DNA of 64,000 nucleotides from Anaerocolumna sp. MB42-C2. Lineage in GTDB: Bacteria > Bacillota > Clostridia > Lachnospirales > Lachnospiraceae. The notes below the pieces were generated by a model. The model was given only the letters and a program-made list of their open reading frames with translations, made no database searches and had not been told where the DNA came from. The stretch's first letter is position 1, and every line of letters begins with the position of its first letter. The DNA lies in assembly GCF_030913705.1 (NCBI RefSeq), contig NZ_CP133190.1, positions 4,551,501 through 4,615,500 of the forward strand, written 5' to 3'. Shown piece after piece: positions 1 through 8,894 of the stretch. The position numbers and the translations under genes were made by a program.

Positions 1-270
1 AATATTTTCAGTTAATGATTGAGTAAATGGGATTTTTAAGCTTTGTGAATAGAGGAAAGTTATTCTATTCACAGGTACTTTAAAACACCCGTTTCTGTAT
101 AATAGATAACTTATCATAAACTAAATGATAAGATTACAAAAGTATGATAGAAAACTGATAAATAACTGATATAAACTAATAGAAAGAGAGAAACAAGGGT
201 TCCATTATTTACTTTATTTCTCCTTTATTTTTCAGTTGACTTCTCTCTGTATTTTGAATAAAATATTTTT

Positions 271-400
271 TGTGCAATAGGAAAGTGCGTCCTATTGCAC
301 AAAAAGCCCTCCGGGCAGGATGCACATGACGCACTTAAGGAAGATGTCACTGTCGTGACAGTGCGTCAGCGCTAGAGTCTGGCGAGCCAGACTCTTTTTC
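271..400. repeat. Composite hairpin repeat, copy 1
   Basis: This non-coding block is built from successive palindromes: an 11-bp stem at 271-301, a short GCCC/GGGC hairpin at 306-316, TGTCAC/GTGACA at 345-360, and a strong stem at 375-395 followed by TTTTT, which would act as a plus-strand terminator. The core around 303-332 (AAAAGCCC, CCGGGCAGGATGC, ATGACGC) is almost the same as that at 23391-23421, so this is a dispersed element and not a private terminator. No gene is visible in bases 1-270, which are simply AT-rich. Confidence 0.65.
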
Positions 401-489
401 ACATTATTTAAAATTTAAATTTCTTTATTGTTTATTATATACAGCTATCGAATTAAAGTATTTTAAAATTCTTACTTTATGGAGTAATT

Positions 490-1461
490 ATGAACAGAGA
501 CAGTTATTTTGACAACTACAGAGGACTCTTGATCCTTCTGGTAGTAATCGGACATTTTGCAGGTGCATTTATTTATAAAAATCATTTAATGGAATTCCTG
601 GTTATCACGATTTACGGCTTTCATATGCCTGCTTTTGCATTTATATCAGCCTACTTTTCAAAAAAAAACAACTTAGTTAAATTAATCAAGACTTTACTGA
701 TACCTTATTTTATTTTCCAGATTATTTATTTTTTGTTCTTGTATTATATAGGCAGGGAAAGTGATTTAGAATTATTACAACCCTATTTCACTTTATGGTT
801 TATGCTTTCCCTGTTCTGCTGGAGATTGATTATTGACAGAATAATTAAAATAAAAGGAATACTAGCAATCTCCTATATAGTGGCAGTGCTGGCCGGATAT
901 GTTACTGTAATTGGAGCATTTGGAGCAATCGGCAGAACCATTACATATTTACCGTTTTTTATATTAGGTTATACTTTCAATAAGGAGAAGTTCATGAAAT
1001 TCGCCGATAGAAAGTATATAAAAATAGGTGCCGGTATTGTGCTTACACTAATATTTGTTATTTTGTATTTTAATAGTGATTACATTGATTTCGACGTTTT
1101 AATAATGAAATACTCTTATGTAAAATCTGATTTATTACAATGGGGATGGCTATATCGGTCGTTGGTTTATGTATTTTCAACTGTTCTGATTTATCTGATT
1201 GCGGTTGTCATTCCCAGAAATAAACACTGGTTTACCTATCTGGGGCAAAGAACCATGAGTATTTATTTACTTCATGGTCTAATCTATAAATTTATACAAT
1301 ACCGCACAAACTTATATGATACTGTAGATACCGTGATTGAAATGCTTTTCATATTGCTGTTGGCTATTATTCTTACCTTTATTTTGTCATTAAAACCTTT
1401 TGATATGTTGATTAGAAAGATATCGTCAGTACCAATTGAAAAATTACTTAGCTGGTATTAA
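490..1461 (+). CDS. Membrane acyltransferase, acyltransferase-3 / fucose 4-O-acetylase-like
   Basis: A 323-residue polytopic membrane protein with about ten hydrophobic segments. The N-terminus has the family signature NYRGLLILLVVIGHF, with the arginine and histidine expected in acyltransferase-3 enzymes (COG3594 type). Known members move acetyl or other acyl groups onto cell-surface glycans or exopolysaccharide; the acceptor here cannot be told. The ATG follows a GGAG at 481-484. It stands alone, with a hairpin terminator 20 bases after the stop, so it is probably monocistronic. Family is fairly clear; substrate unknown. Confidence 0.7.
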   Translation: MNRDSYFDNYRGLLILLVVIGHFAGAFIYKNHLMEFLVITIYGFHMPAFAFISAYFSKKNNLVKLIKTLLIPYFIFQIIYFLFLYYIGRESDLELLQPYFTLWFMLSLFCWRLIIDRIIKIKGILAISYIVAVLAGYVTVIGAFGAIGRTITYLPFFILGYTFNKEKFMKFADRKYIKIGAGIVLTLIFVILYFNSDYIDFDVLIMKYSYVKSDLLQWGWLYRSLVYVFSTVLIYLIAVVIPRNKHWFTYLGQRTMSIYLLHGLIYKFIQYRTNLYDTVDTVIEMLFILLLAIILTFILSLKPFDMLIRKISSVPIEKLLSWY

Positions 1462-1479
1462 AAGTTAAGGGATTATAAT

Positions 1480-1516
1480 CTCCATAATAGGCAAATGTCT
1501 GTTATGGAGGTTTTTT
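1480..1516 (+). terminator. Rho-independent terminator of the acyltransferase gene
   Basis: Stem CTCCATAA (1480-1487) pairs with TTATGGAG (1502-1509) and is followed by G and six T. Confidence 0.8.
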
Positions 1517-1665
1517 GTTTGTAGTATCAATGAAAATAGAATGTCTCCTTGCAGCTATACAGACCTGGCTGTGTTGCCTATACAGATTTTTCTTATGTCT
1601 ATTTTGTCCTTACCTTCTTGCCCTTACCATTATCCTTACCCTTATAGAAAAAGGCATCGTATTAT

Positions 1666-1694
1666 TTACTACAAAAATCGTATTAGTTACTACA
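1666..1694. promoter_or_regulatory. LytTR-type direct-repeat operator, copy 1
   Basis: Two ACTACA repeats at 1668-1673 and 1689-1694 lie exactly 21 bp apart, two helical turns, the spacing used by AgrA/ComE-type LytTR regulators. An almost identical site lies at 4081-4107. A -10-like TATACT at 1723-1728 follows. The rest of 1517-1962 has no credible gene: short overlapping reading frames at 1515-1744 show no ribosome binding site and low-complexity composition, and an orphan AGGAGG at about 1767-1772 leads only to a five-codon frame. Confidence 0.6.
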
Positions 1695-1962
1695 TCTTAA
1701 GGCATACAAATCAATTTAATGTTATACTTTTTAAGTTAAAATGAAAAAACTTTAAGAATTAAGACAGGAGGTATTTATTCTGGGTGTTATTTAACAACAT
1801 TTGCATCTCATGTAAAAAGTATTAATTATTTATTTGAAATATCAGCTGTTATAATAGAATTACACAAATTGGAAATTATATGTTAAAATAAAATTAGCCA
1901 AGGCAGCTAAGATGAATAGGGGAAAATAATAATTATACTTTATAGAAAGAGGGATGAGGGGG

Positions 1963-2681
1963 ATGTTCCGTATTGCTATATGTGACGATGAAACTATCAT
2001 CTGTTCAGAAATTGAACAGATAATATTGGATTACCGTAAAATGTGTTTAGAGGAAATTGAAATGGAAGTATTTACTTCAGGGGAGGAACTGTGCCATTTT
2101 ATGAAAAATGGGGAAGAGTTTGATTTGATATTCTTAGATATTGAATTAAAAAATATGAACGGTGTTCAAGTCGGAAAAATAATTCGGGAGGGAATGAAAA
2201 ATGAAACTGTACAAATAGTATATATTTCAGGAAAAGATAATTATTATCTGGAGTTGTTTGAAGTAAGGCCTATGCATTTTATACATAAACCAATTGAACG
2301 GGAAAAAATAATTAAGGATATAGAAAAGGCCATGGAGCTTGCGGGACGGCTTAAAAAGTTTTCTCCTACAAACAAGGCCATAATACATATAAGATTGAAA
2401 TAAAAGATATTTTATATTTTGAAGCTGTAGGCAGGCAGGTTAAAATAATCACAACCAAAACGGATATTAATTTTTATGGAAGTTTGGAAGAAGTATTTCG
2501 TGAAGTGGAGAAATATCGTTTTCTCTATATCCATAAATCTTATCTGGTAAATTACTCCCATATCATAGCATTCGGACATAAAGAATTAACCATGTCAAAC
2601 GGAGTTATTCTTCCAATCAGCCAGCAAAGGCGAAGAGAGGTATTAGAATTGCAGATAAAATATGAGAAAGAAGGCAAATAA
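1963..2681 (+). pseudogene. AgrA-like LytTR response regulator, frameshifted
   Basis: The first part encodes a receiver domain starting FRIAICDDE, with the phospho-acceptor in FDLIFLDIEL and the conserved lysine in IHKP. After about codon 140 the frame closes at 2403, while a second frame, open across 2379-2681, continues directly with LytTR DNA-binding sequence (KDILYFEAVG, then YIHKSYLVNY). One indel near 2379-2400 therefore splits what should be a protein of about 240 residues. The next kinase gene overlaps its end, as in agr-type two-component operons. ATG at 1963 is preferred to 1954 because of spacing from AGAGGG. A base-calling error is possible but less likely, as its neighbours are also broken. 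Confidence 0.75.
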
Positions 2682-3956
2682 AGTGGAGGAGAGAATTTAT
2701 TATTATGTTTATATCATTATGAATTTATTCCAGACCTATATAATATTCAGGTTTATGGGAGTCTTCTTTGACAGGGAAAAAATCAATAAATACAGGGAAA
2801 GGCTGGCTTACATGGGTTATTATCTATGTATTACAACAGTTTATCTTCTTATCACTGTACCTGTGATTACATTGATATGTAATCTGATGGCATTAACCCT
2901 GTTGTCATTCAATTATCGTACTGATATAAAAAAGAGAGTTCTGTCCGTATCACTTATTTATCTTGTCTTATTATGTACGGAATCTATTTCACTATTGCTG
3001 ACAGGTTATATGGAATATTCAATTTTTACCCAAAACAATTATGTTTCCGTTTACGGAACAGTTTGCACCCAGGTATTAACCTATATGACGGTATTGGTCC
3101 TTGAGAACTTTAAGAATATTAAAAGAGGGGCGTTATTCCCACAACTTACTGGCTGGCCATATTCCTGATACCATCCTCATCCTTATACATTACAGTTATG
3201 CTCTTTTATACCGGCGGATTAAATATCAGGCAGCTGCTTACCTGTATCATTTTATTGCTGTTTATCAATACAGCAACCTTTTATTTATATGATTCCATTG
3301 TTATTCGTCTGGAAGAAAAAATGGCAAAAGAAAAGCTGAAGCAGCAGAATCATTATTATGAACAGCAGTTTGAGCTTATGAAAACCGCATTATTAAATAC
3401 TAAATCCCTCCGCCATGATATGATGAACCACATTTCTATTCTCTATTCTTTATCGGATAATAAAGATAAGTTAAAGGAATATTTATCTGAATTAATGGAT
3501 GCCAGGGCATTAAATGCAGAGTATGCCTGTTCTGGAAATCTTATAGTTGACAGTATTCTGAATTTTAAACTTCAGGAGGCTGAAAGAAAGGGTATCAGGA
3601 TGGATTTGGAATTAAACATACCGGAACATTTGGACATAACTTCCTTTGATATGACAGTTATTTTAGGAAATCTTTTAGATAATGCTATAAGTGCCTGTGA
3701 TAAACTGGATAAAGATGAAAGGAATATAGGAGTGATCATACGGTACGATAAGAGCAGGCTACTGATAGAGATTAAGAACCCGTATGCGGACAGAATAATA
3801 TATCAGAGGGATCAAATTCAAACCACGAAAGAGGATAAGGAAAACCATGGCATAGGGCTTTTTAATGTAAGGAATACGGTAGAAAAATACCATGGGCTGT
3901 TATCATTTGAACATACGGAAAATATTTTTAGTGTTATGGCATTATTGTTTGTTTAG
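2662..3956 (+). pseudogene. AgrC-like HPK10 sensor histidine kinase, frameshifted
   Basis: Residues of the first frame (2662-3168) form a membrane sensor region of about five or six hydrophobic helices. The frame is lost near the AAAAGAGGGG run at 3121-3130; the second frame reads on from 3123 as further membrane sequence (YWLAIFLIP) and into the kinase core. That core has the HPK10 phospho-acceptor box SLRHDMMNH, the N-box ILGNLLDNA and the G-box HGIGLFNVRNTV. Repaired, it would be about 430 residues, normal for AgrC-type receptors of cyclic peptide signals. Its start codon is uncertain, since no good ribosome binding site precedes 2662. Confidence 0.75.
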
Positions 3957-4080
3957 GTGTAGATAGTAACAAGTGGAAAATTTATACTGTTATCAAGATG
4001 GTGTAAACTATATTTATTGAAAAGTTCATGTCGGAAATAAATACGAAAAAATACGAAGTATTTGTAGAAAAATATCGTTC

Positions 4081-4107
4081 ACTACAAAAATCGTACTAGT
4101 TACTACA
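4081..4107. promoter_or_regulatory. LytTR-type direct-repeat operator, copy 2
   Basis: ACTACA repeats at 4081-4086 and 4102-4107, again 21 bp apart, with the 15-bp spacer differing from copy 1 by a single base. -10-like hexamers (TATGAT at 4131, TAGTAT at 4136) lie downstream, so it is placed to drive the agrB-like remnant. Confidence 0.6.
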
Positions 4108-4181
4108 ACTTGCGGCAAGCAGCCGGTTTTTATGATAGTATTTGATTACCAAAAGATTTTAAGTGAAAGGAGGGAACAGCA

Positions 4182-4451
4182 TTGAAATATATGGAAAGAA
4201 TAATTGCTGGAATAACTGAAAAGCAGATTATGAACAGTTATATAAGATATGGATAGCTATTATTTTTATTATCCGTTAGCCTGAACTTATTAAATATAAC
4301 TGAAAGACTGGAAGAAGGCAATACTTTTGGGGATAAAACGGCTGTTAAGAATAAGTTTTATTTGCCTGGTTGTTACATTGGCTTAGATAGGGGTTATTTT
4401 GAGCTGTGCCAACGGAACATTATAAATGTCCATAAATCAGTCTTAAATTGA
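4182..4451 (+). pseudogene. Probable agrB remnant with internal stop
   Basis: After a strong ribosome binding site (AAAGGAGGG, 4166-4174) a frame opens at TTG 4182 or ATG 4191, meets a TAG at 4254-4256, then continues in the same frame to TGA at 4449-4451, 90 codons in all. The N-terminus (MERIIAGITE, then SYIRYG) resembles the start of AgrB peptide-processing membrane proteases, and PGCYIG followed by RGYFELC could be the decayed GGYHA-region. An intact AgrB has about 190 residues, so this is also truncated. Position next to the AgrC/AgrA-like genes supports the reading; sequence similarity alone is weak. No agrD peptide gene was recognised, and 4452-4600 shows nothing else. Confidence 0.4.
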
Positions 4452-4600
4452 TGTATAGAAAGACCGGAAAGATATTGCTCATTAAAATTAAAAACTTTAT
4501 ACATTATTAAAACTGATGATTCTAACATTTAAACTCTCAGTCTGTGTATTCTTTTGTAATATACCGGATTGGGAAGCTCTGATAATCAGGAGGGGAACAA

Positions 4601-6715
4601 ATGAGAAGAAATAAGAAATATTTTATATCATTAGTTGTAATAAGTAGTTTAATTTGTAGCTCTATCATAGTACCATTTAAGGCTTTTGCAGCAAAAGATG
4701 AAGTAAATAGGGCAAAACCTTATATTGTAATTTCTGAAGACGGCTCAGGCCATGATGTAGAAACTATTAATATGAATCAACAGGAAGCGGATAAGATGCG
4801 ACTGGAAGATGATGTATTAGTAGTGGAGGAAGACGGATATGTTTATGGCAGTGAGACGGACAGCTATCCTATAATGGATTCCTATACCAAAGAAGAGCAG
4901 GAGAAAAGAGTCTCTATCCAATCGTCGGAAGATTCTGATGCAGAGTGGAATATGCAGGTAATTAAAGCCGACAATATTGATGAATATTTGCAGGAAGAAC
5001 AACAGCCTGCTTCATTCCTGCCGCAAGCAGTAGTGTCTGGTCCTGCATTAGAGGTAACTACAGGCCCTGCTGTAGAATTGGATACAGATTCCAAAGTAAA
5101 AGTAGCAATCATAGATTCCGGAGTAGATTATACGGAAGATGTTGATGTCTATATGAGAAAAAACTTTATACCGGGTGAGGATGAGGTATCCATAATATAC
5201 GAAGACGGCTGTGGACATGGTACTAGTGTAGCAGGTATCATAGCTGCCAAAGAGAATGATATCGGCATTACGGGTATTAATCCTAATGTGGAATTATACT
5301 CTGCCAAAGTCCTGGACCGGAACAATTCGGCACCTGTCAGCCGGGTAGTGGAAGCTATATACTGGGCTATTGATAATGATGTTAATATTATCAATATCAG
5401 TTTTGGTACCACCAAGAAATCCGCCGCATTAAAGCAGGCAATCCAGGATGCATATGATGCAGGAATATTAATAATTGCCGCCGCAGGCAATAACGGAACG
5501 ATAGAATATCCGGCGGCATATGATGAGGTAATCGCTGTTGGAGCGGTGAACAGTAAAGGAGAACGCAGTGAGGGCAGTGCAACCGGTGATGATCTGGAAT
5601 TAATGGCACCCGGGGAACAGATTTTATCAACCGGAGATTTTGGCGGTATCCTGGTATCCTCAGGTACCAGTATGGCAGCCCCCCATGTTACCGGAGTCGC
5701 ATCCATTCTGTGGCAGAAAGATTTATCGTGTTCCAGTGATTTTATACGAAAATTATTGGATATCAGTGCTAATCTGTACGGCGATAAGGATGAATATGGA
5801 TATGGTTTGATTGATTTAGCCTATGCATTGGAACAATACAATGCTTTCAAAGCGGTATATACGGAAGATAAACCACTGGATAATATAGTCCAAGAATCCC
5901 AGGAAAATGGTGAACTTCTGAATAATACCAGTGAGGTTATAACCTTTGATGATGTTGATTATGTGGAAGGAAGCTGGGATTCAAAGAGACATAAAGAGTT
6001 AGCCGGTGAGGATAGTTATGATTCGCATAAGCCACTATCAGCTGCGGGGTTAAGAGTAGTAAAACTGGGAGCGGTTGCAAATGATGATACTGATTATGGT
6101 GTAGATGGTTTTAACGAATTCCCGCAGTTCCATGGTTTTACGAGCAAGCAGGTAGGAAGAGAATATAAATCCAATTATATGGCTTCTTATATTTATTTAA
6201 CAGATAAAGCGGTTGGACTGTATAACGGCATGGATCAGGTTGATCCGTCATGTTATATCTCAAGTGATGATCAAGATGGTATAGATGACTACCTTACAGA
6301 ATCCGGACTGAATGGTAATTCATGGAAGACGTTGCTTAAAGGGAATACGGTAAACGACAAAAATAAAGCATTGTTTGTATATGGAATGGCACTGCATTCT
6401 GTTACGAATCTTTTTGCCCACAGTACATATGACAAGGATGGGAATTATATTAGTCATGGTTTAGGTGCTGATGATTGGTATAACATATCAAATAGGCATA
6501 AATGTGCACAAAAAATGGCAAGTAAGGTGGTAGCACACATCAAAAGATTTGAATCCGGTGATATCTCTGACTTTTATACAGTTGCAGAAGAAGCATATGA
6601 TAAAAAGAAGCAGGAATTCCATGTTGGCAGGTATAGTGAATATGCTGAGGATATTGATGAAGACTATTATAATGACCATAGTGATGCATTCGATCGGATG
6701 AATTTTTACAGGTAA
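4601..6715 (+). CDS. Secreted subtilisin-like serine protease (S8) with extra C-terminal domain
   Basis: A 704-residue protein with a signal peptide (hydrophobic core about 9-24, cleavage probably near AFAA at 28-31), a propeptide-like segment, and an S8 catalytic domain from about 165 to 415. The triad is visible: Asp172 (IIDSGVD), His206 (GHGTSVAG) and Ser357 (GTSMAAPH). Beyond the protease lie nearly 290 residues that are not part of S8. Within them a helical section near 597-615 (ALHSVTNLFAHS) resembles the histidine-rich metal-binding helices of zinc-dependent phospholipase C-type proteins, an uncertain match. The start follows AGGAGGGG. The next gene also encodes an exported protein, suggesting an exported-protein cluster. 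Confidence 0.85.
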   Translation: MRRNKKYFISLVVISSLICSSIIVPFKAFAAKDEVNRAKPYIVISEDGSGHDVETINMNQQEADKMRLEDDVLVVEEDGYVYGSETDSYPIMDSYTKEEQEKRVSIQSSEDSDAEWNMQVIKADNIDEYLQEEQQPASFLPQAVVSGPALEVTTGPAVELDTDSKVKVAIIDSGVDYTEDVDVYMRKNFIPGEDEVSIIYEDGCGHGTSVAGIIAAKENDIGITGINPNVELYSAKVLDRNNSAPVSRVVEAIYWAIDNDVNIINISFGTTKKSAALKQAIQDAYDAGILIIAAAGNNGTIEYPAAYDEVIAVGAVNSKGERSEGSATGDDLELMAPGEQILSTGDFGGILVSSGTSMAAPHVTGVASILWQKDLSCSSDFIRKLLDISANLYGDKDEYGYGLIDLAYALEQYNAFKAVYTEDKPLDNIVQESQENGELLNNTSEVITFDDVDYVEGSWDSKRHKELAGEDSYDSHKPLSAAGLRVVKLGAVANDDTDYGVDGFNEFPQFHGFTSKQVGREYKSNYMASYIYLTDKAVGLYNGMDQVDPSCYISSDDQDGIDDYLTESGLNGNSWKTLLKGNTVNDKNKALFVYGMALHSVTNLFAHSTYDKDGNYISHGLGADDWYNISNRHKCAQKMASKVVAHIKRFESGDISDFYTVAEEAYDKKKQEFHVGRYSEYAEDIDEDYYNDHSDAFDRMNFYR

Positions 6716-6763
6716 CCTGTTATATAAATAACAAGATAAGATATATCCGGGATAAATAAAATA

Positions 6764-6812
6764 ATGAGAGTGTCTAAAGTATATGTTAATTGAAACTTTT
6801 AGACACTCTCAT
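6764..6812. repeat. 17-18 bp inverted repeat after the protease gene
   Basis: Arms at 6764-6780 and 6795-6812 (ATGAGAGTGTCTAAAGT and its complement with one extra A) flank a 14-base loop. There is no T-run on the plus side, whereas the minus-strand exit is T-rich. It could be a weak terminator or a small palindromic mobile remnant, since GAGTGTC-AAAG also occurs at the ends of the element at 53166. Confidence 0.5.
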
Positions 6813-6861
6813 AGCCATAAATTTAAATATAAATATTACAGAGTCAAACAAGGAGACTAAA

Positions 6862-8091
6862 ATGAATAAGTTAAAAATGATTGTAAGTATTGTTTTTTCA
6901 GTAGTTGTAATACAAATGATAAGTATTCCAACGATTATAAATACTCAGGCAGCCGAACAGACTATCAATGAAAAAGAATTTGTTATTAAAGACGGAGTGC
7001 TTGAAAGGTATGCTGGTGAGGGAGGGGACGTGGTCGTACCGGACGGAGTTGTATCTATTGGTAAAAGAGCATTTGAAGAGGATTTTAGTATTGAAGACAG
7101 CCAGTGTATAACAAGTATAACCCTATCGGATACCGTTATTTCAATTGAGAAAGAGGCCTTTTATGGCTGTAGAATGCTAAAAAGTGTAAAAATGTCGGAC
7201 TCTGTTACTAACATTGGAAGTTCGGCATTTGGGGACTGCGAAAACCTGATTGAAATATCGTCCCTGGATGGGGTATCCTCAATCGGTGATTATGCTTTTG
7301 CAGGTACACCATGGCTTGCTAAAAAGTGTGAAGAAAATCCGATAGTCATCATTAATGGTAACTTAATCGACGGAAGAGGTTGTAAAGGAGATGTTACTAT
7401 ACCTGATACAGTTACCACTATTGTTGGGTATGCATTTAGTTTTAACAAAGAAATAATCTCAGTAAGTATTCCGGATTCCGTTGAAAGTATTGGGGATGTA
7501 GCATTTGCAGACTGTAGAAATTTGGTGACAGTTAAGATGACGGATAGTGTAAAATCAATCGGCGAAGAGGTTTTTGAGAACTGCACTAGTTTAAAAAATA
7601 TAAGATTATCAAATTCGATAAAGGTGATTAAAAGCTGGACTTTTAAAAATTGTAAAAAACTAGCTAGTATCACGATTCCCTATCCTGTAACTAAAATAGA
7701 GGATACAGCTTTCCAGAGTTGTAAAAGTTTAAAATATGTAACAATATCAAATAAAGTGAAAAGTGTTGAATATTATGGTAATAAAGCTTTTTCAGATTGT
7801 CCTAATTTAATATTTTACGGACAGGATAAGTCTTATATCCAAACTTATGCCAAGAAAAATAAAATACCTTTTAAGAAGCTTGCGTTAGCTATGACGAAAA
7901 AGACATTAAAAACAGGAGAAGCTTATTCGTTAAAAATGAACAGCCGGGCACTATGTTCCTGGAAGTCAGGCAACAAATCAGTTGCAACAGTTGATGCAAA
8001 TGGAAAAATTACAGCCAAAAAGAAAGGGAAAGCCACCATTACAGCCACTCTTTATGGTAAAAGTTATCAATGTGTTGTGACAGTGAAGTAG
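6862..8091 (+). CDS. Secreted BspA-type leucine-rich-repeat protein with Ig-like domain
   Basis: A 409-residue exported protein with a signal peptide ending near TQAAEQ. Residues about 45-330 are BspA/LRR_5-type repeats of roughly 23 residues, recognisable from recurring blocks such as VTSIGSSAF, VESIGDVAF and VTKIEDTAF. The last 70 residues form a bacterial Ig-like (BIG2) domain ending CVVTVK. Such proteins usually sit on or near the cell surface and bind proteins or polymers. ATG 6862 is chosen because AAGGAGA lies just before it; the upstream in-frame start at 6790 falls inside an inverted repeat. No sortase or S-layer anchor was seen. Confidence 0.8.
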   Translation: MNKLKMIVSIVFSVVVIQMISIPTIINTQAAEQTINEKEFVIKDGVLERYAGEGGDVVVPDGVVSIGKRAFEEDFSIEDSQCITSITLSDTVISIEKEAFYGCRMLKSVKMSDSVTNIGSSAFGDCENLIEISSLDGVSSIGDYAFAGTPWLAKKCEENPIVIINGNLIDGRGCKGDVTIPDTVTTIVGYAFSFNKEIISVSIPDSVESIGDVAFADCRNLVTVKMTDSVKSIGEEVFENCTSLKNIRLSNSIKVIKSWTFKNCKKLASITIPYPVTKIEDTAFQSCKSLKYVTISNKVKSVEYYGNKAFSDCPNLIFYGQDKSYIQTYAKKNKIPFKKLALAMTKKTLKTGEAYSLKMNSRALCSWKSGNKSVATVDANGKITAKKKGKATITATLYGKSYQCVVTVK

Positions 8092-8282
8092 ATAAAGTTA
8101 ATGTGATAAAAGTAAGTAACTTAAAAACAGGAAAGATTTGAAATAAGATCTGAAACAGAAAATAAAGATCACTATATTAATCCAGGGCGGATAATACCTA
8201 TTAAAAAATAGTTAATAAATATGGAAAGGAAAATGTATAATGTATATTACTATAATCTAAATTCATTATACAAGTATTTAAT

Positions 8283-8717
8283 ATGAGCAAAAACATAAAA
8301 TTAAAACTAGCATTAACGGCAGCAGTTATCATGGTCCTGACATTTTCCACATATATGTATGTCACTATGGCAGAGAGTGTCGCGAATGAACAAAAAGAGG
8401 ATTCATTTTCAAGTTTATTGTCAGATAATAATATTACGGTTATTGGAACCGATGCTGAAATGACACGCTTACAATTTGTAGGGCTTACGAATAGACTAAA
8501 AAAAGATAATATTTCTGTAATCTCAAAATATGATAAAATATTGGATGAATCCGAAGATGCTATTGTGTTAACGCCCGAACAGCTGTTAGAGTTGGATTAT
8601 TATTCAAAATCAGTAGAAGAGCAAAATATATTTCTATCAAAGGCTGCTAATCAGAATGTAGATGTTAGCAGTAAGGATGGTGTGTATTTAATATCATACA
8701 ATGTTTATGATAAGTAA
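8283..8717 (+). CDS. Small membrane-anchored or secreted protein of unknown function
   Basis: A 144-residue protein with one hydrophobic segment at about 8-28 followed by a charged, soluble region with short predicted helices and strands. I recognise no family. The start has no clear ribosome binding site, which weakens the call. It follows two genes for exported proteins, so a related envelope role is possible but not shown. Confidence 0.5.
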   Translation: MSKNIKLKLALTAAVIMVLTFSTYMYVTMAESVANEQKEDSFSSLLSDNNITVIGTDAEMTRLQFVGLTNRLKKDNISVISKYDKILDESEDAIVLTPEQLLELDYYSKSVEEQNIFLSKAANQNVDVSSKDGVYLISYNVYDK

Positions 8718-8855
8718 ATTAAAGGAAAGCAGCTTCCAATATCAGGGTCGCTTGAATCTTAAACAGGTAAAACCAAGCCGAAAATTGAGGTGCTTCTTAT
8801 CAACCTTTATGATATCTAATAAAATAAGCCAAATGTCACTTAATAAATAAATAGA

Positions 8856-8883
8856 CCTATGGAAAACTGTAGTTATCCATAGG
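8856..8883. terminator. Bidirectional terminator between convergent genes
   Basis: CCTATGGA (8856-8863) pairs with TCCATAGG (8876-8883); the flanks are T-rich on one side and A-rich on the other, so it can end both the plus-strand gene and citrate synthase. Confidence 0.75.
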
Positions 8884-8894
8884 CTTATTTTATT

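Noticed and set aside
1515..1744. Two overlapping open frames of 61 and 67 codons after the acyltransferase terminator
   Set aside because: No ribosome binding site, low-complexity cysteine/leucine- or tyrosine-rich products, and they run over the LytTR site.
5149..5706. 185-codon open frame on the minus strand inside the protease gene
   Set aside because: It is antisense to the conserved S8 domain; composition is that of a shadow frame.
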